Of a stretch of 45,503 nt of DNA, positions 27,738-36,352 are shown in pieces. Both the position numbers and the translations under genes were made by a program. The notes beneath the pieces are model-generated. The model was not told the DNA's origin. It was given only the letters and a program-made list of their open reading frames with translations, and did not search any database. The DNA is from Rhodothermaceae bacterium bin80. GTDB lineage: Bacteria > Bacteroidota > Rhodothermia > Rhodothermales > Bin80. The stretch spans positions 1-45,503 of the forward strand of contig MPNB01000024.1 of assembly GCA_002238805.1 (NCBI GenBank). The letters are read 5' to 3'. Each line of letters begins with the position of its first letter. Position 1 is the first letter of the stretch.

Positions 27738-27748
27738 ATTTAATCATT
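27714..27748. repeat. Perfect 15-bp hairpin next to the ISL3 right end
   Basis: AATGATTAAATTTGG (27714-27728) and its exact complement (27734-27748) flank a 5-base loop. It abuts the right terminal repeat and lies just upstream of the probable transposase start at 27710. It may block read-through transcription or translation of the transposase. Confidence 0.8.
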
Positions 27749-27770
27749 CCACACGAATCGTGATAGAACC

Positions 27771-28541
27771 TCGAATGTAGTATCACTAACGGGGCCTCTG
27801 ATACCTGGAATGGATCAACATCTACGCAAGGTGATTGAGATTCAGTCCTCCAGAAAGGAGTCTATAACTATTATCTTAGAGACCTTGGGGGGAGATATCT
27901 TGACGGTTGAGCGTATGGTAACAGAACTCAGATACAACTACGATTGCGTATATGTTATCGTGCCAAACGTGGCCATGTCTGCAGGAACAATATTTGCTCT
28001 GAGTGCGAATGAGATCTTAATGGATTATTTCTCATACCTTGGTCCCATTGACCCCCAAATCGAAAAGGATGGTCAACTTGTTCCCGCACTATCATATCTA
28101 AATCAGTTCGAGCGTCTCAATGAAAAGGCGAAAATGGGGCAAATCACATCAGTCGAATACGCTCTCATAAATAAAATGGATCCAGGAGATTTGTATCAAT
28201 TTGAGCAGTCAGCGGGACTTTCAATAGAGTTGGCAGAAAAATGGCTTTTCGAGTACATGCTTCAGAGTGTCGGGGATCAGACCAACGGAACTCCATCCAC
28301 TGACGAAGTGAAAACGAAGGCAAAACATATTGCCACCAGTCTCAACGATCATGAGAGATGGCGTGTCCACGGCCGTGGGATTAACATGAAGACTCTGCGC
28401 GAAGAACTTCATCTTCCAGTCAAAAATCTCGCAGATTGCGAGAAATTGCATAAATCGGTCAGGGAATACTCAGATCTTTTGCAAGACTACATACGACGTG
28501 AGAGCTTGCCTGCATTTATACATTCTCACGGATATTTTTAA
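27771..28541 (+). pseudogene. Clp/SppA-fold serine protease (SDH_sah-like), 5' end removed by ISL3
   Basis: The first ATG is 27810 (243 aa), but the frame is open and homologous further upstream: NVVSLTGPLIPG, encoded from 27774, matches the strand before the active site in this family, so the N-terminus was cut at the ISL3 edge. Motifs: ILETLGGD (oxyanion glycines), VPNVAMSAGT with nucleophile S57 (numbered from 27810), LGPIDPQ (77-83), and a conserved C-terminal helical region (HGRGINMKTLREEL). The family is a Clp-fold protease related to PF01972 and SppA, often uncharacterised and in accessory regions. Translation from ATG 27810 would lose the first beta strand, so activity is doubtful. 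A small gene follows 1 bp after the stop. Confidence 0.75.
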
Positions 28542-28542
28542 C

Positions 28543-28776
28543 ATGGCTACGAAAATTTCCGAAAAAGATACAATGCTCAAACAAAACCCAAAAATAGACA
28601 AGAAGCTAGTAGCTGCACACGAAGATTTGGAGAAGGAGCTTCATCGGCTGGGTGTGGATACACGAACGCGATACACCTTCGGGATTCCGATTACGGAAAA
28701 ACACAGAAATCCAGTTGTATTGATTACGTACTCACGAACAAATAGCACGCGGAGTCCTAGTCAAATTCCAAAATAA
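28543..28776 (+). CDS. Small hypothetical protein downstream of the Clp-fold protease
   Basis: 77 aa from ATG 28543, which starts 1 bp after the protease stop, so the two are co-translated. The first half is a charged helix (KIDKKLVAAHEDLEKELHRLGVDTR); the second half has two likely strands (YTFGIPI, PVVLITYS) and a polar tail. No family recognised. Soluble, no signal peptide. Tight linkage suggests a partner or regulator of the protease. Confidence 0.6.
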   Translation: MATKISEKDTMLKQNPKIDKKLVAAHEDLEKELHRLGVDTRTRYTFGIPITEKHRNPVVLITYSRTNSTRSPSQIPK

Positions 28777-28837
28777 AAGTTTGGGGTCTATATACTTGAT
28801 TGGAATAACATTGCCCACAACTTGTTAGTCCATAGAG

Positions 28838-29566
28838 TTAATATCTCGAACGGTTCTGCACTCTGCGTGCTTTAATTTCATTGAACCGCTCTAGTGCCAA
28901 ATCTTTTGCTTCTTGTATTTGGACTCGCGTCATTGCGTCGATGAGGGACTTGATCAAGTTGTCAGTTAACAGGGATAGTCTGATGATTTGCGTTCCCTGC
29001 TTGGCTGCGGCGTCATCTATTTTCGCAAATCCCATCTCGGCCAAGCTAGCCTATATGTAGGCTTCCGTGGAGTCCATTTTCACGCCCTGGCCGGCACCAT
29101 AAACCCTGCTCAGCAGGTACTGCGCAAAGGGGTGTCCCTGCTCCGCGGCTTTCGTAAGCCACTGGACGGCCAGTCTGAAATTCTGGGGGACGTTGTCCCC
29201 GTTGTGGTAGGCTTTGCCCAACTCGAACTGCGCCTTGGCGTATCCCTGCTCCGCAGCTTCCCTATACTACTGGAGGGCCAGTCCGAAATCCTAGGGGACA
29301 TCCTCGCCGTTGTGGTAGGCCTTGCCCAACTCGTACTGCGCGAGGGGATGTCCCTGCTCCGCGGCCTTCCTGTACCAGCGGACGGCTTCCGTGGAGTTTT
29401 GAGGAACTCCCTCGCCGACGGAGTAGGCTTTGCCCAGTTCGTACTGCGCCTCGGCGTCTCCCTGTTCAGCTCTTGCTTGCACTTCTTCTATTGATTGCCC
29501 TCTGGCGGCCCCTACTGCAACCAAAAGAGCGGCTGCGATGAGTGTGCCCCCGCTGCTGTAGATTTT
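28838..29566 (-). pseudogene. Sel1-repeat secreted protein with three amber codons
   Basis: One - strand frame encodes a signal-peptide-like start (KIYSSGGTLIAAALLVAV...ARGQS) and Sel1 repeats of 36 residues (AEQGDAEAQYELGKAYSVGE, then AEQGHPLAQYELGKAYHNGE and further copies). A helical tail (MTRVQIQEAKDLALERFNEIK) ends at 28838. Three TAG codons interrupt it, at 29291-29293, 29267-29269 and 29051-29053. Comparison between repeats shows they replace Gln, Trp and Trp. There is no frameshift in 729 bp, and no ATG at the expected start (TAA directly precedes the Lys codon). Sel1 proteins act as solenoid adaptors; this copy cannot make a full product. Confidence 0.8.
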
Positions 29567-30151
29567 TTAGCGTACAACTTGCTTCAAACCAGATGCACTA
29601 CATGAAAGGCTAGGATAGATAGGAAAAAATACCCACTAATGCGGTGGCCCGTCTGTGGTAAATCGGACGTAATCATTCCGGTGGGAATCCAAATCTCCCC
29701 GGGCCCTCACACATATCTGGACGAGCGCGCTAACGCATCCGGCTCCTCCCCTGCTATACTGGCCTCTCCCGCGTCAATTTCGCGTATATTTGAGTTCAAT
29801 ATCAATCTCTACCGCATCCGATTCACTATTCTCACATTCCTAAGGAGAGCAACTCCTGATACACATACGCCTCTCCAAAGAAGCTCAGCCAGGGGCTTTC
29901 AGGACTTGGCCCGGCAATCAAAATTCCGTGAAATCCAGGCACATCAAGAGCAACATTGCCCTCGAATGGAACGATCTCAGGCAAAAACTGCAGCAGAATA
30001 TCGTTGCTGATCTGTCGCAGACGACCTCTTTCCGACACAGCGCATGAGCATATAATCGAGGGATCATATCCCTTTTTAGTAAAATGCAACTATGAACAAA
30101 ACGATTGCCCAGCATAAGCGATCTTTGAGCGGTTAAAACAAGTAAGTAACC
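29567..30151. other. Intergenic region upstream of the helicase pair
   Basis: 585 bp. It contains one possible short - strand frame (listed separately) and otherwise nothing recognised. The promoter of the helicase operon should lie in the last 60-100 bp, where the sequence is AT-rich. A stop in the helicase frame 9 bp before the ATG limits the start choice to 30152. Confidence 0.4.
29832..30089 (-). CDS. Possible small hypothetical protein or gene fragment
   Basis: An 85-codon frame with protein-like composition (VALDVPGFHGILIAGPSPESPW, FFGEAYVYQELLSLGM). No family recognised. It is divergent from the helicase gene and could be a fragment of a decayed gene; overlapping frames on both strands mean it may not be coding. 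Confidence 0.25.
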   Translation of the reverse strand: MHFTKKGYDPSIICSCAVSERGRLRQISNDILLQFLPEIVPFEGNVALDVPGFHGILIAGPSPESPWLSFFGEAYVYQELLSLGM

Positions 30152-33100
30152 ATGATCCCGGCTATTGTGGGACGAGAGGTCCGCGCAACTATTGAGGATT
30201 TCCTGCGGACGCGCTACAGAATTTCCACCCCCTCCCTTGCACGGGCCATTGATGACTTCATTGAACGTGGTGAAGCCTTCAAAGGAACCTACCTGTCATT
30301 CCAGCTTCCCTTTAAGAAAGGCACAAGCAATGGCGAACGCTTCCCCGAAATACCACTGGGCTTTCCACCCTATCTGCATCAGGAACGTGCATTTGAGCGC
30401 TTGTCAGCCAATCCACCAAAGCCAACTATTGTAGCCACCGGTACGGGCTCAGGCAAAACTGAAGCATTCCTGTACCCCATTCTGGATTATTGCCGCCAAG
30501 TTGCCGGGCAATCTGGAATTAAGGCAATCCTCATCTATCCGATGAACGCGCTTGCTACGGACCAGGCAAAGCGGATCGCGCATATCATCTATGAGAATCC
30601 CAGTCTTAGGGATAAGATTACAGCCGGTCTCTATATCGGCGGAAAAGGCGCGACTTCACGGCGCCAGATGACCAAGTCCGGTATCATATCCAGTAGATAC
30701 GCCCTGCGTGAATCACCGCCGGATCTGCTCCTGACGAACTACAAGATGCTGGATTACCTCATGATCCGGCCAACCGATACAGATCTTTGGCGAGGAAACC
30801 ACCCTGGTACATTACGCTATGTTGTGGTGGACGAACTCCACACCTTTGATGGAGCCCAGGGAACAGATCTAGCTTGTTTGTTACGGCGCCTAAAAGCACG
30901 GCTTCGGGCCACAGATTTGTGCCCAGTCGGGACATCAGCTACCCTCGGTAGCGACTCAAGCGATGAGCTGCGTACCTATGCTCAAACGATCTTTGATGCA
31001 AAGTTCGATGACGAGGCCATAATTACGGAGGCACGGCTCGAGCCAGGCGAGTTCCTGATGGATTCATTAATCAGGCGATTCAATTTTCCAGGGCATGAAG
31101 AATTGGTACCCTCGGATCAATTCGAATCTATTGAAGCCTACATCGGGGCTCAGTATAAAGCCTGGTTCGATTCAGATACTCCCAGCAGCGCAATCACATC
31201 GGATGAATGGCGTGCGCAGCTCGGTGAGCAGCTCCGGCAACATGCAGCCTTCCAAAATCTAATCAAGATTGTCGGTGATAAAACCCTTCCGAGCGATGTT
31301 GTAGCCGAGCAATTGGCCGCTGCTGGTGGACGAGAGGCGTTGACGAAGTCTGAGAATATGCGTGTGTTCGAGAGTTTGTTGGCCCTCGTCAGCTATGCAC
31401 GCGATCCAAAAAACGCGATACGCCCACTGCTTGATGTGCGTATCCAATTCTGGATGCGAGAGCTGGCCCGAATGGTTGCATCCATCGAAAAACAACCCCA
31501 GCTGACTTGGAGTACAGACTTAGCGGACGAACAACAAACGAAGTATGCACCCTTAGCCTCCTGCATTAAATGCGGGAATGCAGGGTGGCTGGCGACACAG
31601 AAAATAATCAGTGAGACGCCAAACCTGAAACTCCAACTCATTTATGACGCCTATTTTGGCAAGCGCTCAGATCTAAAAGTCATTTACCCAGATGCTACCC
31701 CATCACCACTGGAAATAGGCTCCAAACTGTGTGTAAAATGCCTTTCAATCTATCCCGAACAGACGCCGGAATGTGATGAATGTACAGAGGAGGATACACT
31801 CATCAAAGTATATCTCCATTCTTTTAAGGATAACAGTAGGAGGTCTGGGATTCAACTCGAGTGTCCGTACTGCAATGAATCCAACCAACCTGGGATCTTT
31901 GGCTCCCGAGCTGCCAGCCTTTTGTCGATAGCCCTCGGTCAGACATTTGCCTCCCGGTACAATGAGGACAAAAAGGTCCTGACCTTTTCCGACTCGGTAC
32001 AGGATGCTGCACACCGCGCAGGCTTTTTTGCTGCACGTACCTACTCGTTTAGTGTTCGGACAGCACTCCTGAAACACCTGAAAACCCTCGACAACGATCA
32101 GGGGATAAAAACCGTTGCCGAAGGACTTGTTCAATCACAGTGCACGCAACTGGGAGACGCCTCCTTTGTGGGGACATTTATTGCTCCCAACATGTTCTGG
32201 TTGGATGACTACGAAGCATTACGAAAGCGGGGGGAACTGCCAAAGGGTTCTGATCTACCGGACAAGGTTGCAAAGCGCCTTGAATGGGAAGTCTATCTCC
32301 ATTTCGGGGTTCGTGCTCGACGTGGGCGTACACTGGAGAACACGCTCTCTGCTGCAATTTCAGTAGATCAGGATCTGTTCACCAGTTGGATCCAGGACAT
32401 TCTGCCCGACCTCAAGGCAAACTATGAGGGCCTCAGAGAGATAGACGAGCGCACATTTAGACAATGCCTAACCGGGCTGATCTATCGCCTTCGCACCGAC
32501 GGTGGTGTTGTTCATCCCAGGTTAACGAAGTATATCGAGTCCCTGGGAAGAGATCTGCGCAGCATTAGCGATCAAGCAATCCCCTGGATGCCACGATTCA
32601 AGTATAAGGGACCATATCCCAGGTTTCTGACAACTGCTTCAACACAAAATTTTCTACCTCTAACGGGATCTAAAAGTAGTTCATGGGTGCAAGGATGGAC
32701 CCATAAGTGTTTACTCCCGGATGGTATGATTGTCGCCGGACTTGATGCCGCTCTAAGAGAGGTGCTGCTCTCTGCGCCTTCTGACCTACTGAGGCGGTTT
32801 GCCTCCAACCGGCACTTGGTCTGGGGGCTTGATCCTGACGCACTTACAGTTACCACAGATGTTTGTCGTTTCACCTGCTATACGTGTCACTACGATGTCA
32901 GTGTCCCTGTACGAAGCAAGGATATTTGGCACAAGATGCCCTGTATCAATCACCGATGTACTGGCCGCTTCGAGTTGCAGGATAATTATCAGGTTGATTA
33001 CTATAAAGCGTTATATGGATCCGGCGATGTCTGCCGCTTCGTGCCCAAAGAGCACACTGCACTCCTTACCGCAAAGCAGCGCGAGCGCATTGAAAAAGAT

Positions 33101-36100
33101 TTTATGCGGGAGGATCGGCGCCCTTGGGACCCGAATATTGTTTCCTGCACGCCAACACTGGAACTCGGTATTGATATCGGCGATCTGTCCACCGTCTTCC
33201 TCGGCAGTGTCCCGCCAGCCCAAGCCAATTATGTCCAACGGGTCGGACGGGCCGGACGGCAGAACGGTAACTCCGTTGCGTTTACCGTAGCCAACAGCAG
33301 AGCTCATGACCTCTACTTCTTTGCCGACCCTGATGAAATAATCAGCGGCAAAGTGCAGGTGCCAGGGACTTTTCTAAAGGCCCCGGAAATGCTGCAGCGT
33401 CAAATGGCTGCATACAGTATGGATATGTGGGTGGCCCAGGTCAAGGGCGCGAACGTGCCGCGCAACCTCAATTCTGTACTTAGCAGTTTGAAAAGACAAG
33501 ACCCCAAAGCCTTTCCATTCAACTGGCTTGCCTACGTAGACGCCCATGTGGCCGAGCTGACTGAAGGCTTTCAGAAGCTGTTTCAGAGGCCTACTGGCAT
33601 CGGATTAACCGAATCTGTACTCCAGTTCCTGTATCCTGAAACAACTTCTGGCCCAAATCTCCGCCAAGTTGTACTCCGGGCACTTCAGGAGAGGTACGAT
33701 AGCAAACGTGACCTCAAGAATCGTCTTGACCGGCTTGCTCGAAGGATCAAAGAATTTGAAGACACTCCGCGTGACGATAATTATGACGAGCAGCGTAAAA
33801 ATTTCCAATATGAGCGAGCAGCTCTAACACGAATGCGCCGTGCCATCGGCCAAGTCAATGTTTTCAACTTCCTCTCAGATGCAGGCATTTTACCGAACTA
33901 TGCTTTCCCGCAAAGCGGTACCGAATTAAGCTCAACGATATTTCTGAGTCAGGACAAAGAAGGTACAGTGCCCACGGTTGAAACTTTTGAACGCCCCGGC
34001 TACCAGGCCATACGGGAATTGGCACCAGGGAATTTTTTCTATGCAAACGAACGTAAGGTCGAAATCAGTGGAGTCCAGTTTGATAAAGGCGCCGTGCAAA
34101 CATGGCGGTTCTGCCCGGATTGCTCCTGGTATGCTTTGGAGTCAACTGTTGAAAAAGAAGTAGCGAAGAAGTGTCCGAAATGTAATTGCGATGCTTGGGG
34201 GGATCTGGGACAGACCCGGCGACTCGTCAAACTCCGCAAGGTCAGATCAAACTCTCACGAACGCAAAAGCCGTATAGATGACCGGAGGGAGGAGCGCCAG
34301 CGTACCCCTTTTGTCGTACATACCCACGTTAAGTTCAACCAAAAAGATGTCACCGTTGCCTATCAGTCCAAAGAAGCAAGCGTTCCCTTCGGTTTTGAAT
34401 TCATTGAACGGGCCAGCTTCGCAATCATCAATCATGGCCACAGATCTCCAGATGCTCCACCTATGGAAATTGCTGGAAAAGAGGAATCTATTGGTGGCTT
34501 CACAATATGTATAACGTGTGGCAAAACCCGACTCCCCCAGCAGGCCTCAGACCACGAATTCTACTGTAGGCATCGTGGGGAAGACACTGACAAACACGTC
34601 TCCTTGTCCCTCTATCATGATTTTGAGTCTGAATCTATCCGAATCCTACTGCCCATTACCGAACAGGAAGGGGATTGGACTCATTCCGAATCATTCTGCG
34701 CAGCGCTCTCAATGGGACTCAAAAAATATTTTCATGGCCAGGTTGATCACTTGGAAACAGTGGTTCAAGATGCCCCCATACCTAATGAAGAGATTCGATG
34801 CACATTTGTCTATCTCTATGATACCGTCCCAGGCGGCACTGGCTACCTAAAGGACCTTCTCACCGATGAAACAATCATTGATGAGGTTCTGAGCCCTGCA
34901 TTAAAACACTTACAGGAATGCGACTGCAAAAACGACGACTCCAAGGATGGATGCTACCGATGTTTGCTTGCGTACAGGAACTCTTTTACCCGATATAAAA
35001 TTTCCAGGCAGGCAGCAATCAATATTTTGGAAGAAATTGTAGACAGAGGTGGAGGATTGGAAGAAGTTGACAGCATTGACGACATCACGACCAACCCACT
35101 CATTGAAAGCAAACTTGAAGAAAGATTTATCCAATCCCTCAGGAGACGGATGAAACGGGGTTTTGTTGAGCAATACAGTGGCGTAGAAAAGTTTTACCAG
35201 TTCACGCTCGGCAAGCGAACATGGACCGTTGACTGCCAAGCTCTCCTGGATGAAACCAAGGGCGTAACTGTACCTTCCAAGCCAGATTTTTTACTCACGC
35301 CAGATAAGCAAGCAGGTTGCTTACCCATCGCAGTCTTTACTGACGGATTCACCTATCATAGGGACCAGTTGGCCGACGATACTTTGAAACGTATGGCTAT
35401 ACTTGCCTCTGGACGTTATCACGTCTGGTCTCTGACATGGGATGACTTGAACGACAGCAACAAAAGAGGAAATGAGAAGGAGGACTTTTTCCCACTTGAT
35501 AGCCGGCGCCGATTCGCGAACCACTTCAAAAAACTTATCAATAGTTTTGAACCTAAGCTGGGGAAACTGGGGACGCAAATAGGTGTGAGCACCGCGGGAA
35601 GCTTTGAAATCCTAAAAGCATACCTCACTGACCCTGATCTAGAAAAATGGCAAGCACTAGCTCACTGCCATGGCGCCATCAATACAAAAGAACCGGGTGG
35701 ACTAAAAAACATAGATCAGTATGCGCCCGACTGGTTCATAGAAAAATGGTTCGCAGAGCCGGGTCCTCAAGCTGGAGCTTTCTGGGTACGTAGTGCAGAC
35801 AACCTACATGAAGGTTGTGTTGCAACGAGCTACCCATCTAGCAAGACTAACGGACCATTAACGCCCAGCATTCTGGTCTACCTAGACGATCGTGCGTGTT
35901 CTGAACCGTCATTCAAGCCTTTCTGGAATGAGTTCCTGCGCGCCATGAACCTGTTCCAGTTCCTTCACCCTCAGACTGGCTTCTTCTGTAAATCCGGGCT
36001 TGATGATGATGAACATTACGCGCCGCTTGACACCGAGATCATTGGATCCACAATGCCTGTCGAATGGAGGGAGGTTCTGTCTGAATGTGCAGAAGAATCG

Positions 36101-36352
36101 TACCTGCCGATTCTTGGCCGTTTGGCAGACAAGGAGGCCCCCGCGCCCGAAGTTGGCTTTGAAATCACGGACACTCGTAACCAGATCATGACCACCGCCG
36201 AGATAGCCTGGCCCTCGAAAAAAATGGCACTACTCTATGGTGAATGTTGGGATGACCATTTAGACTGCACGAATCAAGGCTGGAAATGCCTCAATCTGAA
36301 TGAACTATCCCTTGACGACGTAACAACGATTTTAGAGCTTCTGGGAATATGA
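30152..36352 (+). CDS. Giant DEAD/DEAH helicase with DUF1998 region (Druantia DruE-like)
   Basis: 2066 aa. Motor part: Walker A ATGTGSGKT (95-103), DELH box (227-230), motif III TSAT (261-264), LTFSDSVQDAAHRAGFF (about 610), motif V TPTLELGIDIGD (about 998) and motif VI QRVGRAGR (about 1028). Cys pairs interrupt the motor at about 470 (CIKCG), 529-548, 571 and 906-935. The DUF1998/MZB region has CITCGK (about 1453), DTVPGGTGYLKDLL (about 1553) and GCYRCLLAYRN (about 1600). Residues about 1710-1766 resemble a Vsr/PD-(D/E)xK fold (KPDFLL, AVFTDGFTYH, VWSLTWDDL) with the usual Glu replaced. Size and order match Druantia DruE better than DISARM DrmA. The next gene overlaps it by ATGA. Probably anti-phage or DNA maintenance; activity not known. 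Confidence 0.88.
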   Translation: MIPAIVGREVRATIEDFLRTRYRISTPSLARAIDDFIERGEAFKGTYLSFQLPFKKGTSNGERFPEIPLGFPPYLHQERAFERLSANPPKPTIVATGTGSGKTEAFLYPILDYCRQVAGQSGIKAILIYPMNALATDQAKRIAHIIYENPSLRDKITAGLYIGGKGATSRRQMTKSGIISSRYALRESPPDLLLTNYKMLDYLMIRPTDTDLWRGNHPGTLRYVVVDELHTFDGAQGTDLACLLRRLKARLRATDLCPVGTSATLGSDSSDELRTYAQTIFDAKFDDEAIITEARLEPGEFLMDSLIRRFNFPGHEELVPSDQFESIEAYIGAQYKAWFDSDTPSSAITSDEWRAQLGEQLRQHAAFQNLIKIVGDKTLPSDVVAEQLAAAGGREALTKSENMRVFESLLALVSYARDPKNAIRPLLDVRIQFWMRELARMVASIEKQPQLTWSTDLADEQQTKYAPLASCIKCGNAGWLATQKIISETPNLKLQLIYDAYFGKRSDLKVIYPDATPSPLEIGSKLCVKCLSIYPEQTPECDECTEEDTLIKVYLHSFKDNSRRSGIQLECPYCNESNQPGIFGSRAASLLSIALGQTFASRYNEDKKVLTFSDSVQDAAHRAGFFAARTYSFSVRTALLKHLKTLDNDQGIKTVAEGLVQSQCTQLGDASFVGTFIAPNMFWLDDYEALRKRGELPKGSDLPDKVAKRLEWEVYLHFGVRARRGRTLENTLSAAISVDQDLFTSWIQDILPDLKANYEGLREIDERTFRQCLTGLIYRLRTDGGVVHPRLTKYIESLGRDLRSISDQAIPWMPRFKYKGPYPRFLTTASTQNFLPLTGSKSSSWVQGWTHKCLLPDGMIVAGLDAALREVLLSAPSDLLRRFASNRHLVWGLDPDALTVTTDVCRFTCYTCHYDVSVPVRSKDIWHKMPCINHRCTGRFELQDNYQVDYYKALYGSGDVCRFVPKEHTALLTAKQRERIEKDFMREDRRPWDPNIVSCTPTLELGIDIGDLSTVFLGSVPPAQANYVQRVGRAGRQNGNSVAFTVANSRAHDLYFFADPDEIISGKVQVPGTFLKAPEMLQRQMAAYSMDMWVAQVKGANVPRNLNSVLSSLKRQDPKAFPFNWLAYVDAHVAELTEGFQKLFQRPTGIGLTESVLQFLYPETTSGPNLRQVVLRALQERYDSKRDLKNRLDRLARRIKEFEDTPRDDNYDEQRKNFQYERAALTRMRRAIGQVNVFNFLSDAGILPNYAFPQSGTELSSTIFLSQDKEGTVPTVETFERPGYQAIRELAPGNFFYANERKVEISGVQFDKGAVQTWRFCPDCSWYALESTVEKEVAKKCPKCNCDAWGDLGQTRRLVKLRKVRSNSHERKSRIDDRREERQRTPFVVHTHVKFNQKDVTVAYQSKEASVPFGFEFIERASFAIINHGHRSPDAPPMEIAGKEESIGGFTICITCGKTRLPQQASDHEFYCRHRGEDTDKHVSLSLYHDFESESIRILLPITEQEGDWTHSESFCAALSMGLKKYFHGQVDHLETVVQDAPIPNEEIRCTFVYLYDTVPGGTGYLKDLLTDETIIDEVLSPALKHLQECDCKNDDSKDGCYRCLLAYRNSFTRYKISRQAAINILEEIVDRGGGLEEVDSIDDITTNPLIESKLEERFIQSLRRRMKRGFVEQYSGVEKFYQFTLGKRTWTVDCQALLDETKGVTVPSKPDFLLTPDKQAGCLPIAVFTDGFTYHRDQLADDTLKRMAILASGRYHVWSLTWDDLNDSNKRGNEKEDFFPLDSRRRFANHFKKLINSFEPKLGKLGTQIGVSTAGSFEILKAYLTDPDLEKWQALAHCHGAINTKEPGGLKNIDQYAPDWFIEKWFAEPGPQAGAFWVRSADNLHEGCVATSYPSSKTNGPLTPSILVYLDDRACSEPSFKPFWNEFLRAMNLFQFLHPQTGFFCKSGLDDDEHYAPLDTEIIGSTMPVEWREVLSECAEESYLPILGRLADKEAPAPEVGFEITDTRNQIMTTAEIAWPSKKMALLYGECWDDHLDCTNQGWKCLNLNELSLDDVTTILELLGI

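Larger units (their letters stand above)
26486..27770 (-). mobile_element. ISL3-family insertion sequence, complete
   Basis: A 1285-bp element with terminal inverted repeats at 26486-26507 and 27749-27770. Both read GGTTCTATCACGA from the outer edge and match at 19 of 22 positions. One transposase gene on the - strand fills it. No 8-bp target duplication is visible (AAATAGTT on the left, TCGAATGT on the right), and each flank is a broken gene, so the copy marks a rearrangement rather than a simple insertion. Confidence 0.85.
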
